Made by a program: the position numbers and the translations under genes. 64,000 nucleotides of DNA from Alistipes sp. Lineage in GTDB: Bacteria; Bacillota; Clostridia; Oscillospirales; Ruminococcaceae. Positions 8,059-16,830 of the stretch are shown in pieces (positions within the stretch are counted from its first letter, which is position 1; every line of letters starts with the position of its first letter). The DNA is taken from assembly GCA_023667265.1 (NCBI GenBank), contig JAMPAJ010000003.1, forward strand, positions 1-64,000. Reading direction: 5' to 3'. The notes below the pieces were generated by a model that worked only from the letters and a program-made list of their open reading frames with translations, made no database searches and was not told the origin of the DNA.

Positions 8059-9195
8059 ATGAAAATAATGCATATTTCAGATCTGCACCTTGGAAAAAGA
8101 ATGGCTGAATACTCTCTGTATGCTGAGCAGAGGGATATGCTGGAGAAGCTGCTGTCGGCCGCAGACTCCGAAAAGCCGGACATCCTCGTTATTGCCGGAG
8201 ACGTGTATAACAAGGCTGTTCCGCCGGAAAACAGCGTGGAGCTTTTTGATGATTTCATTTCCGAGGTATCGGACAGGAAAATACCTGTGTTTATTATAAG
8301 CGGCAACCACGATTCCGCAGAGAGAATAGCCTTTGGCGGACGGATAATGAAAAACAGCGGAGTTTACGTCTCCCCGGTATACAAGGGCGATGTTCAGCCG
8401 ATCGTACTGGCGGATGAGGAGGGCGATGTAAATATCTATATGCTGCCCTTTATCAAGCCTTTTACCGTGCGCGAGTTTTTTCCTGACAGGAAAATCGAAA
8501 GCTATAACGACGCCGTAAAGGCTGCGGTGGAGCAGATGAACATTGACACAAGCAAGCGGAATATACTTATAACCCACCAGTTTATCACAGGTGCGTCTCT
8601 CAGCGATTCGGAGGAGATATTCATCGGAGGAACGGAAAATGTTGACGGCGGCATTTTTGCCGGTTTCGACTACGTGGCTCTGGGACATATCCACAGTCCA
8701 CAGAATATAGGCAAAAAAATGAGATACTGCGGCTCGCCTCTGAAATATTCGTTTTCCGAGGCAGGGCAGACGAAATCCATTACTATTGCTGAACTGGGGA
8801 AAAAGGGAGAGCTTGAGATCCGCACTCTCCCGATAAAACCGCTCAGGGACGTGAAAAGCTATACAGGTTCATTTGAGGAGCTGACAGGGGAGGAGTTCTG
8901 CGGAAAAATAAATACCGACGATCACGTCTATCTCATACTGACCGACGAGCAGAATATACCGGACTGTATCCATAAGCTGCGAAAGGTTTACAGCCATATC
9001 GCTGGGTTCAGGTACGAAAACAGCCGGACTAAGAATATAACCTCCATGATGCCGGGAAGTGCTGAAAGGATCAATTCGCCGGAGGAGCTTTTCGACGCAT
9101 TTTACCGTGAGTACAGCCCGAATGGCATGAACGGGAAGCAGATCGAATATTTAAAATGGATAATCCGTGATATATGGGGAGGCGAGACGGAATGA
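8059..9195 (+). CDS. sbcD: Nuclease SbcCD subunit D (Mre11-type)
   Basis: SbcD is the metallophosphoesterase nuclease half of SbcCD, which opens hairpins and cleans DNA ends in recombination and repair. The 378-residue product shows the phosphoesterase motifs in order: SDLHLGK at 7-13, VIAGDVYN near 49, SGNHDS near 83, TH in ILITHQF near 172 and GHIHSPQ near 212. Length is close to the usual 370-410. The start ATG follows GGACGGCGAT. Its TGA overlaps the sbcC ATG (ATGA), coupling the two subunits. Confidence 0.95.
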   Translation: MKIMHISDLHLGKRMAEYSLYAEQRDMLEKLLSAADSEKPDILVIAGDVYNKAVPPENSVELFDDFISEVSDRKIPVFIISGNHDSAERIAFGGRIMKNSGVYVSPVYKGDVQPIVLADEEGDVNIYMLPFIKPFTVREFFPDRKIESYNDAVKAAVEQMNIDTSKRNILITHQFITGASLSDSEEIFIGGTENVDGGIFAGFDYVALGHIHSPQNIGKKMRYCGSPLKYSFSEAGQTKSITIAELGKKGELEIRTLPIKPLRDVKSYTGSFEELTGEEFCGKINTDDHVYLILTDEQNIPDCIHKLRKVYSHIAGFRYENSRTKNITSMMPGSAERINSPEELFDAFYREYSPNGMNGKQIEYLKWIIRDIWGGETE

Positions 9196-12100
9196 GACCT
9201 ATTATGATAGAAATGTGCGCATTTGGACCTTATGCAGGAAAAACAGTCATCGACATGGACAAGCTTGGCAGCAGCGGACTTTATCTCATTACAGGCGATA
9301 CCGGAGCAGGCAAGACAACGATCTTCGACGCTATAACATTTGCTCTTTACGGAAAGGCAAGCGGAGGAAAGCGGTCTCCGGAAATGCTCCGCTCAAAGTA
9401 CGCTGATCCGTCGGTCATGACCGAAGTTACGCTGAAATTCGAGTATGCCGGAGAGGTGTATAAGATCAGGCGTATTCCGACTCAGCTGCGCGCGAAAAAA
9501 CGCGGCGAGGGCGTCATGGAGCAGAAGGCGGAGGTCGAGCTTACCATGCCCGACGGAAGAAAAATATCCAGAAACGATGTGGTAAACAAGGAGATAAGCC
9601 AGCTTCTCGGCATGGACTCGGATCAGTTTACCCAGATCTCTATGCTTGCACAGGGCGATTTTATGAAGATACTCCTTGCAAAGGCGGCTGAGCGGCAGGA
9701 CATTTTCAGCAGGCTTTTTAAAACTGAGCGGTACAGAGAGCTGCAAAAGAGAATAAATGACGATGCAAATGCCGCGCGTCGGCAGGCTGAGGAGATAAAG
9801 AAGAGCATTTACCAGTTTACCGACGGTATCAGGTGCGCACCTGATGACGACGAGCATCTTGAAGCCGTGAAAAAAGCTAGAAATGACGAACTGCTCGTCA
9901 GGGATATCCTCAAATTGACGGAGGAGCTTATTGCCGCAGATACGGAAAAATACGGCGTTCTCGAAAAAGAGCGTGAGGAAATTGACCGTGAGACTGAGAA
10001 ACTGAACAAAACGCTGGGAGCTGCCGAACAGAAGCGCAGGCTTGCGAAGGAGCTTGCTAAGGATGAGGAACAGGTAAAGCGTATCGCTCCGGAGACGGAG
10101 AAGCTGGAGCAGGCGTATCAGCAGATAAAGCTTCGTGAGCCGGAGCTGGAGATCATGGGCAGGAATGCCGCGCTTCTGGAAGAGGAGCTTGCACGGTATG
10201 ACGAGATGGACAGTCTTGCAGCCGGAATAAAGGAAACTGAAAAAGCTCTTGCTGAAGCGGAAATACAGCGGCAGAGAACTGTCCGGCTTATTGAGGAGAC
10301 CGCAAAGGCTGCTGCCGATGCAAAGGCAGAGCTTGAAACCCTTGAAGATGCCGGAGAGCTTCGGGAGCGGCTCAATTCGGAAAAGAAAATCGCCGTCGGC
10401 AGCTATGATGAATGCCTGGATATCCAGAGATCCCTGGACGATTACAGGAGAATTTGCGCGGAAGCGGACATCTGGGAGAAAAAAATGTCCTCCAGCCGTA
10501 AAAGGTTGGAGGAAAATGAGGCTCGTAAGGCGGATATCTCCGAAAGTATCGTCAGCGTCAGAGCGGAGATCGCCGGGATTGAGGAGCTTGGAACGAAAAT
10601 AGCAAGGGCTGAAAACGGTATCAGAACGGAGCTTGAGCTTTCAGCAAGACTTCGCGAGCTTTTGGAAAGCTGCAAGGAATGTACGGCGAAAAAAGCAGAG
10701 CTTGTCAGAGCGCAGGAGGCGTATAAGAGAGAACAGGACAATGCCGATGAAAAGAAGGCTTTTTATGAGAAAATGAACCGTGTCTTTCTTGATAATCAGG
10801 CGGGTGTTCTTGCCGCCGGTCTTACCGAGGGCAGTCCGTGTCCGGTCTGCGGCTCTGTACATCATCCGAAGCCGGCTTTTTTTACGGAAACTATATTAAG
10901 CGAGGCGGATGTTACAGCGGCAGGAAAGGCTTCTGAAGCAGCCGCAGCCAGGGTCTCGGAGGCAAGTGCAGAGGCGCACAGGATAAAGGGCGAGCTGGAA
11001 ATGATGACGTCGGCTCTCCGGGAGACCGGAGAAAGGCTTCTGAATACAGAAAATTCTGCGGAAATTCCGGAAAAAACAGAAGCAGCCCTGTCCGCGTCAA
11101 CAAAAAGGCTGAAAGCCTTTAAAAAAGAGCTTGCCGGGCTTAACGAGCTTGCCGAGGAGAGAAAGAGTCTTGGAAAGAGGCTTGAGGAGCTTGAAAAGCA
11201 TTTGGCAGAATGTGAAAAAATAATCAGGAGTATCACAGAGGAACACACCTCGGCTGTAGGCTCGAAAAAGGAGATATCTGGAAAGGCGGCGATTTCTGCG
11301 GAGAATCTTGAGCGCAGATTGGGCTGCGGAAGTGAAAAATGGGAGATCGCGTTGGCTGAGCGGCTGAATAAGCTGTCGGAGACTATAAAAAGTCTGGACA
11401 GTCAGATAGAAGTTGAGGAAAAACGCTGCCAGCGGAAAAAACAGCTCTCGGAAGGTCTCCCGGAGCTTGAAGGCTCTGCTGCCGCGGCTGAAAAGAGGCG
11501 CAGCGAGCTGACCTCGGAAATAAGCGCGCTCAATACAAGGCTTTCGGAAACTGGTTCGCAGCTTTCGCAGCTGAAAAAGCGGCTGAAATTCGACGGCAGG
11601 TCTGCTGCGGAGGGTGAGATCCAGAGGCTTAATGTATCAATGAACAGGCTTCGCGTGGACATTGACGAGGCTGGAAAAAATTTCACGGAAAGCAAAAATC
11701 GGCTCATCGAGCTGAAAGCGAGAGTTGAAAAGCTTAAAGAACAGCTCCCGGACAGCGGCATAATAGACACATCGGCTGAGCAGAAGCGTCTTGACGAGCT
11801 GAATTACAGGCGAAAAACGCTTACTGCAGAAAAGGAGCAGGTTAGCAGCCGTATAGACTCCAACAGAGCCGCCTCCGAAAACATTGCCGCGTCAGGCATG
11901 GAAGCGGAGAAAATCGCTGAAATGCAGCAGTGGCTTCAGGATCTTGCAAATGCCGCCACGGGAAACGTTGCCGGAAAGGAGAAGGTCAGCCTTGAGGTTT
12001 ACGTCCAGATGAGTTATTTCGATCGTATCATCGCCCGTGCTAACGAAAGGCTGGCGGTTATGACCAATGGGCAGTACGAGCTTCTGCGCAGCGTTGAAGC

Positions 12101-12473
12101 AAGGGACAACAGATCGAAAAGCGGTCTGGAGCTTGACGTTGCCGACCATTATAACGGAAATATCCGGCGTGCCGAGACTCTTTCCGGCGGAGAGGCGTTT
12201 ATGGCGTCCCTTTCCCTTGCCCTTGGACTTTCGGAGGAGGTGCAGAGCAGCTCTGGAGGAGTGAGGATAGACTCGCTCTTTGTTGACGAGGGCTTTGGTT
12301 CGCTTGACAGCGACACTCTGAACCTTGCCATGAAAGCGATCGCGGATCTGTCGGACGGTACGCGGCTTGTGGGCATAATTTCCCATGTAGCGGAGCTGAA
12401 AAACCGCATTGACAAGCAGATCGTCGTCAGAAAGGAAAGCGCCGGCGGAAGCAGAGCGGATGTAATAGTATAA
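9192..12473 (+). CDS. sbcC: Nuclease SbcCD subunit C (Rad50-type ATPase)
   Basis: SbcC is the SMC-like ATPase partner of SbcD. The 1093-residue chain has an N-terminal Walker A (GDTGAGKTT, about 34-42), then two long coiled-coil arms. Between the arms is the zinc hook CPVCG with Cys550 and Cys553, through which two molecules join. The C-terminal lobe has the signature LSGGEAFMASLSLALGL and a Walker B LFVDEGFGSLD. The start is taken as the ATG overlapping the sbcD stop; an in-frame ATG six codons upstream is less likely because it lies inside sbcD without its own ribosome site. Confidence 0.95.
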   Translation: MRPIMIEMCAFGPYAGKTVIDMDKLGSSGLYLITGDTGAGKTTIFDAITFALYGKASGGKRSPEMLRSKYADPSVMTEVTLKFEYAGEVYKIRRIPTQLRAKKRGEGVMEQKAEVELTMPDGRKISRNDVVNKEISQLLGMDSDQFTQISMLAQGDFMKILLAKAAERQDIFSRLFKTERYRELQKRINDDANAARRQAEEIKKSIYQFTDGIRCAPDDDEHLEAVKKARNDELLVRDILKLTEELIAADTEKYGVLEKEREEIDRETEKLNKTLGAAEQKRRLAKELAKDEEQVKRIAPETEKLEQAYQQIKLREPELEIMGRNAALLEEELARYDEMDSLAAGIKETEKALAEAEIQRQRTVRLIEETAKAAADAKAELETLEDAGELRERLNSEKKIAVGSYDECLDIQRSLDDYRRICAEADIWEKKMSSSRKRLEENEARKADISESIVSVRAEIAGIEELGTKIARAENGIRTELELSARLRELLESCKECTAKKAELVRAQEAYKREQDNADEKKAFYEKMNRVFLDNQAGVLAAGLTEGSPCPVCGSVHHPKPAFFTETILSEADVTAAGKASEAAAARVSEASAEAHRIKGELEMMTSALRETGERLLNTENSAEIPEKTEAALSASTKRLKAFKKELAGLNELAEERKSLGKRLEELEKHLAECEKIIRSITEEHTSAVGSKKEISGKAAISAENLERRLGCGSEKWEIALAERLNKLSETIKSLDSQIEVEEKRCQRKKQLSEGLPELEGSAAAAEKRRSELTSEISALNTRLSETGSQLSQLKKRLKFDGRSAAEGEIQRLNVSMNRLRVDIDEAGKNFTESKNRLIELKARVEKLKEQLPDSGIIDTSAEQKRLDELNYRRKTLTAEKEQVSSRIDSNRAASENIAASGMEAEKIAEMQQWLQDLANAATGNVAGKEKVSLEVYVQMSYFDRIIARANERLAVMTNGQYELLRSVEARDNRSKSGLELDVADHYNGNIRRAETLSGGEAFMASLSLALGLSEEVQSSSGGVRIDSLFVDEGFGSLDSDTLNLAMKAIADLSDGTRLVGIISHVAELKNRIDKQIVVRKESAGGSRADVIV

Positions 12474-12570
12474 AACCTATATGATCAATAGTATAAGTCC
12501 TTGGCATTTTCCTTGTCAAGGGCTTTTCTACACAAAATCTCCAAATTCGACACCGAACGGCAAAAAAAGA

Positions 12571-12600
12571 TTGACAAAGGTTTAATTGATGTATTATTAT
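12571..12600 (+). promoter_or_regulatory. Promoter of the Spo0A-like gene
   Basis: TTGACA (12571-12576) and TATTAT (12595-12600) are spaced by 18 bp. It would produce a leader of about 230 bases. Confidence 0.6.
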
Positions 12601-12621
12601 AGAAATACAGGCGATGTTTTT

Positions 12622-12808
12622 CAGGCTATAGTCAGTCTGCTTGTTCCGATTTCGGATGGAATGACTATAGCCTGCGGCGTCGCGGATTGTCAGTCAGGCA
12701 TTGCATATCCCTTCGAGACGAGTTTGTCCTGCGAAGAACAGCAATATCAGTAGGCAGGACAAAGGCAGCAGCGTACCAATTTTTCCGGTATACGATTTAA
12801 GTGCTGCC
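12622..12808 (+). promoter_or_regulatory. Structured 5' leader with three hairpins
   Basis: Hairpin 1 is a perfect 13-bp stem (12622-12634 with 12662-12674, CAGGCTATAGTCA). Hairpin 2 is a perfect 10-bp stem (12723-12732 with 12754-12763, TTTGTCCTGC). Hairpin 3 pairs GGCAGCA (12764-12770) with TGCTGCC (12802-12808). Together they fill the gap between promoter and start codon. This is not a riboswitch class I recognise. A separate small RNA is another possibility. Confidence 0.5.
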
Positions 12809-12836
12809 TAAAATATCAGTGGAGGTATATGAAGGA

Positions 12837-13565
12837 GTGAAGTATAAACTTCTTATAGGCGATAATTTATATGGAATGGGCAAGCAGATTGCGTTAGTGC
12901 TTGAACAGCTGGGATTCGAGGGCGTTTGCTGCGGTAACAGCTATTCAAGTCTTTGGAAAAATCTTGGCAGAGAGAAATTTGCCGGAGTAATGTTTTTCGG
13001 TACGCTCGATACCGAGGAGATGCACGGTTTTATCAGAAATTGCCGCGAGAGTTTTCCTGAGATAAATATATATGCGATCTTATTCAGTCGCAATCAGAAT
13101 CTGCACAAAACTCTTATGGAAGAAGGTGTGAAGCGTTGTCTCAGCTTGCCTATGGTGTCATATGAGATATGTGATGAAATAGTATATGATTTCTATTCCG
13201 GCGATGATTTGCAGATAATCCCGAAAATCGGAGCATTTCTTACTAAAAACGGATTTTCAAGTATATATGTGGGATTTAAGTATCTGTGCTTTGCAATAGA
13301 AATGACAGTGGACGACCCGTCGGTGCTGCATAATATAACGATAAATCTGTATACCAGGATCGGCGAAAAACTTGACATATCCAGCAGTCAGGTCGACCGA
13401 GGTCTGCGGATATTGCGTGATGCCGCCGAGAGAAAGGGTATCTTTGAATTTTCTGAGAATGGCAAGAAAAAAATCACAAATAAGAGGATGATAGCGGCGC
13501 TTTCAAGAAATTTTGCTGAATTTATCGGATTTTCCACAGACAGATTCAAAGGCTATGTCGATTAA
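12837..13565 (+). CDS. Spo0A-like transcription factor with degenerate receiver domain
   Basis: A 242-residue protein in two parts. Residues 1-115 look like a response-regulator receiver (KYKLLIGDN as strand 1, NIYAILFS as strand 4, CLSLP as strand 5). The expected phospho-acceptor Asp after strand 3 is absent (VMFFGT), and the strand-5 Lys is missing. Residues 130-242 match the Spo0A DNA-binding domain: a GFKYLCFAIEM helix, DPSVLHNITINLYTRIGEKL, then SSQVDRGLRILRDAAERKG as recognition helix. The GTG at 12837 makes the protein start where receiver strand 1 starts; GGAGG lies 11 bases before it, and a three-codon ATG-AAG-GAG-TGA frame overlaps it. It may bind DNA without phosphorylation. Target sites are unknown. 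Confidence 0.75.
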   Translation: MKYKLLIGDNLYGMGKQIALVLEQLGFEGVCCGNSYSSLWKNLGREKFAGVMFFGTLDTEEMHGFIRNCRESFPEINIYAILFSRNQNLHKTLMEEGVKRCLSLPMVSYEICDEIVYDFYSGDDLQIIPKIGAFLTKNGFSSIYVGFKYLCFAIEMTVDDPSVLHNITINLYTRIGEKLDISSSQVDRGLRILRDAAERKGIFEFSENGKKKITNKRMIAALSRNFAEFIGFSTDRFKGYVD

Positions 13566-13574
13566 CGGAGTTAT

Positions 13575-13735
13575 GGCGGCACCGCACAAAGCGCGTCTGA
13601 TGACTTTGCAAGCCATCTGTCTGTATGTCTGACTTCATATTACACAAAAACTCCTTGACATACGGCAGTATGCCTGCGTCGTTTTTATGCAATCTGACTG
13701 CGCATCTGACGCGCAATCTTTGTGCGGTATTGCCT
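13575..13735 (+). repeat. Dispersed element R1, copy A (terminal inverted repeats)
   Basis: The 161-bp element begins GGCGGCACCGCACAAAG and ends CTTTGTGCGGTATTGCC, an imperfect terminal inverted repeat of about 17 bp. The interior shares GACTTTGCA, AAAACTCCTTGACATAC and GACTGCGCATCTG with copies at 20810 and 53180. It has no gene, so it looks like a MITE. It lies between two convergent genes. Confidence 0.75.
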
Positions 13736-13764
13736 TAAAAAACAGCCGCAGAAAATGCGGCTGT
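13735..13764 (-). terminator. Terminator of NYN gene
   Basis: ACAGCCGCA pairs with TGCGGCTGT around GAAAA (13742-13764). On the minus strand the stem is followed by TTTTTT. Confidence 0.85.
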
Positions 13765-13775
13765 AGAAAAAATGG

Positions 13776-15104
13776 TCATTTGTTTATCTCAACGCTGAAA
13801 TTTCCGTCAATATCGACTTTTAAGCGCAGAGTCTTTATGTACTTGTTATAGAAATTCTGCATTTCCTTTTCCGTCGCGTTTATTCTTGTTTCCGTGTAGA
13901 GCTGTTTTACAAGCTCCTTTCCGTTGATGTAAAGAATATCCGGCAGATATTTTTCAAGAGTATCGAAAAGAACGGCTTTTTTCAGATCTTCGATATTTCC
14001 GGAACAGAAATCGTCAATGGAGCAATAATAGATGTCATGATCGGAAAGAGCTTTTTTGATTGCAGATCCGCATTTGGAATACTCGTACATGACAAGGAAA
14101 TCAGCGTTGGGCAGCGAGGAGATCAGACCCCAGAAGTCGGAATCGCTGGACACGATTATGAATGAGGTGATATTGTTTTCGTAATAGTCTCTGCATACGC
14201 CGGCTGTCATTTTTATGTCGACCAGCGATTTCTGATTCGTTACACGCTCGACCATAACGTGCTCCACAGGGATATTGGTGAATTTTCCGAGCCAGTCCCA
14301 GCCGCAGTTGGTGTGGTAGTCGTCATAGAGGACGATTTTTTCAATTTTCAGCAGCTCATGCTGGTCGAGATTTTTCAGAACGCTGTAGAGCTTATATACA
14401 TCGGAGTTTTCACAGTCTACGGCGATAGCTACACGATAGCTGTCTTTTATAAAGCTGTAAATATTATTTTTCGTTTCATCGTGAGCGTCCTTGTATTTCG
14501 TAAAATCGGTAAACACATCGTTGTGCTGCTTATATATGATGCTGAGGAATTTTCCATCGGTGTAGAGCAGGCTTCCGCAGTCCTCCGGGTTCCAGTGAAT
14601 ATACATCTGGAAAGGATAACATTCGTTTTTCTTCATGAATTTTTCAAATTCTTTTTTTACAACAGCGGATTTTTTATAAGACGGAATAACGAAAAGATCG
14701 CGGATATAACTCCAGTTTACCCAGTCCGGGAAAAATTCCTTGCAATTGTCGATATTTTCAGTAATAAGTCTGTTGAAGTCTTCCATGTAAAGCTCTGAGC
14801 GGTAATTTGTTTTGATAATGGAAATACCCCATTTTTCAAGCTGCTTGATATTATCTGTATCGTACCATTCAAGCTTATGCAGATTTTTTAAATTAAATCT
14901 CATCTCATCGTCCGTTTTCTTGAATCTGAACATCAGCGTAGTACGCAGCTTGCACAAATATCTGATAACCGTCATATTTTTATCGCCGTACAGTTTCTGA
15001 AGCAGATCATGACATTCCTCGTCGAAGCATTGCTCCACGATATGCTTCTTGATCCCTATCATATAGGCTATAGCTGCTACAAGGTCTTTTGTGTCTGTTC
15101 TCAT
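13776..15104 (-). CDS. NYN-domain (PIN-like) putative RNase
   Basis: A 442-residue protein whose middle part (about 225-365) is a NYN domain, a PIN-fold nuclease module that cuts RNA with metal-binding Asp residues. The motifs are VAIAVDCENSD as strand 1 with the first Asp, KSLVDIKMTA with the second, and SSDSDFWGL, the typical paired-Asp motif. The N-terminal 220 residues and the tail of about 80 are unrecognised; the N-part has many charged and aromatic residues and no membrane segment. The ATG at 15104 follows AAAAGGAGT by 6 bases, so the longer frame is rejected. It is convergent with the Spo0A-like gene and apparently monocistronic. The RNA target is unknown. Confidence 0.75.
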   Translation of the reverse strand: MRTDTKDLVAAIAYMIGIKKHIVEQCFDEECHDLLQKLYGDKNMTVIRYLCKLRTTLMFRFKKTDDEMRFNLKNLHKLEWYDTDNIKQLEKWGISIIKTNYRSELYMEDFNRLITENIDNCKEFFPDWVNWSYIRDLFVIPSYKKSAVVKKEFEKFMKKNECYPFQMYIHWNPEDCGSLLYTDGKFLSIIYKQHNDVFTDFTKYKDAHDETKNNIYSFIKDSYRVAIAVDCENSDVYKLYSVLKNLDQHELLKIEKIVLYDDYHTNCGWDWLGKFTNIPVEHVMVERVTNQKSLVDIKMTAGVCRDYYENNITSFIIVSSDSDFWGLISSLPNADFLVMYEYSKCGSAIKKALSDHDIYYCSIDDFCSGNIEDLKKAVLFDTLEKYLPDILYINGKELVKQLYTETRINATEKEMQNFYNKYIKTLRLKVDIDGNFSVEINK

Positions 15105-15230
15105 TGATATCACTCCTTTTGGGTTATTGCGTCGACCAGACAATCGGCTTGGAACAAGTTCCTATGTATATTATACAATTTTTTTTATAAAAATTCAACC
15201 TCTGCAGCTGAAAATTTGATGAAATTTTTG

Positions 15231-15259
15231 TTGACAAATCTGGAAAAATGTGATATATT
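15231..15259 (+). promoter_or_regulatory. Promoter of zinc-ribbon protein gene
   Basis: TTGACA and TATATT are spaced by 17 bp. The 120-base leader that follows includes CCAAGCC paired with GGCTTGG at about 15298-15350. Confidence 0.6.
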
Positions 15260-15378
15260 ATTAATATATTGGGGTATAAAGCCTATATGAGGTATACCCA
15301 AGCCGCTTGTTTTCAATTTCAGAGCGTATTTGCCTGTGTCTGAGGCTTGGCATGGCAGTATGAGAATGGAGTATTATT

Positions 15379-16674
15379 ATGTTTTGTAGAAAATGCGGGA
15401 ATCAGTTTGATAATTCCCTGGACCTTTGTCCGCAGTGCAATGAGCCCGTCCCTGAAACTGCCAGGCAAAAAGAAGTTAACGCAGAACCGCCGGCAGCGCC
15501 TGGTACGAAGCGCTGTCCTGAGTGCCGGAAAGAGAACAAGGCTGAGGCAAAGTTCTGCGCCGGATGCGGAGCTGATCTGACAAAGGCTGAAAGACCAGCC
15601 GATATGCCTGTTTTTACAGCGCCGGAGATTAACGGCTCGCCTGATAATTCCGATACCGGTTACGCTCTGCCGGAGGACGGCGCGGTTACGGCTAAACAAG
15701 GGCTTCCGGTGAAGGCTGTTGTTATCGGAGCTGCGGCGATCGTTCTTGTGCTTATTATTTTGCTTGTTTTCCTTCTCAGCGGCGGAAGCAATGAGCCTGT
15801 CCCCGCGCTTCTCAGGGCTGCGGAAAATCTTGTCGATGAGGTAAAGGACGCCAAGGGAATGCATATAGAAATGGACATTGACGGCGAAAACGTCGACATT
15901 GATTATCAGCTCAATATCAGAAAAAAGGAATTTATTTTCTTCATCGAAGCTGACGGCAATGAGATAGGCGGCTATATTTTCGAGGACGAGGGTCGTGTAG
16001 CTGAGGAGTTCGGCGGAGATTACTATACCGAGAAGATCAAGGGCAAGGATGCCGAGACATTCTGGTCGTCACTTGAAAACAAAAATTATGAGGACAACGA
16101 GCTGCTGACGACATATTTCGACAAGAAGAAGGTCGATAAGGCTGTCAAGGCGATATTCAAGGGACTGGACAGCAAGGATTTCCAGACGGAGCTTGCCGAT
16201 GCGCTTGAGATCGAGTACGATAAAAAGAGCGGCGAGTATACATATTCCGCTGAGCTTAACGCAAAGGGCGTAGGTGAGGCTATTGAGATCCTGTTTGAAA
16301 TGATCGAGGAGCGTACAGAGGATTACGCTGAAAAAGAGCTTGACGATGTGCTTGATGAAGTTTTTGACGGTGCAAAAATGATAAAGAGCGAGGGCAAGAG
16401 CTTCTCACTGGGCGATGTTGAATGGGTGATAAAGAAGGGCAAGCTCCAGAGCTTTGAGTATGAGCTGGAATATACCGATTATTGGGACGATACTGAAAAG
16501 TACACGGTTTCCGGCGAGCTTGAGTACGGATTCGGCGGACTTGAATCTATCGAGATAGACGGCAGCTTTGATGGCGATAAGTTCAGCATAGAGATCTCCG
16601 ACATTGATAAGGTAGACGATGTAAAGGAGCTTATGTCAAAGTCAATGCTGAAGGAGCTTAAATTAAATAAATAA
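15379..16674 (+). CDS. Zinc-ribbon membrane protein of unknown role
   Basis: A 431-residue protein. Two zinc ribbons open it: CRKCG and CPQCN (residues 3-21), then CPECR and CAGCG (about 47-64). A low-complexity acidic linker follows, then one transmembrane helix (AAAIVLVLIILLVFLL, about 120-137). The remaining 290 residues are outside the cell, highly acidic and lysine-rich, with alternating short strands that suggest a beta-rich domain. Similar zinc-ribbon plus single-helix proteins are common in Clostridia and are mostly unassigned. The start ATG follows ATGGAG by 8 bases. It is monocistronic, with its own promoter and terminator. Confidence 0.7.
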   Translation: MFCRKCGNQFDNSLDLCPQCNEPVPETARQKEVNAEPPAAPGTKRCPECRKENKAEAKFCAGCGADLTKAERPADMPVFTAPEINGSPDNSDTGYALPEDGAVTAKQGLPVKAVVIGAAAIVLVLIILLVFLLSGGSNEPVPALLRAAENLVDEVKDAKGMHIEMDIDGENVDIDYQLNIRKKEFIFFIEADGNEIGGYIFEDEGRVAEEFGGDYYTEKIKGKDAETFWSSLENKNYEDNELLTTYFDKKKVDKAVKAIFKGLDSKDFQTELADALEIEYDKKSGEYTYSAELNAKGVGEAIEILFEMIEERTEDYAEKELDDVLDEVFDGAKMIKSEGKSFSLGDVEWVIKKGKLQSFEYELEYTDYWDDTEKYTVSGELEYGFGGLESIEIDGSFDGDKFSIEISDIDKVDDVKELMSKSMLKELKLNK

Positions 16675-16683
16675 TGAATTATA

Positions 16684-16726
16684 CTGTCTTGTCCTGAGCA
16701 TTTCAGGGCAGGACAGCTTGATTTTT
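16684..16726 (+). terminator. Terminator of zinc-ribbon protein gene
   Basis: CTGTC and GTCCTGA pair with TCAGG and GGACAG to form an imperfect stem, followed by GATTTTT. Confidence 0.7.
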
Positions 16727-16754
16727 AGGTAAAGTGTAAAATATAGAAAAACAC

Positions 16755-16783
16755 TTGCAATATTCCGAAAAAAGAGGTATAAT
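16755..16783 (+). promoter_or_regulatory. Promoter of SGNH-like protein gene
   Basis: TTGCAA and TATAAT are spaced by 17 bp, 47 bp before the start codon. Confidence 0.7.
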
Positions 16784-16830
16784 AGTATAGACAGTACCGC
16801 CGGTCTGCGCGGTTGATTCGGAGAGTGGAT

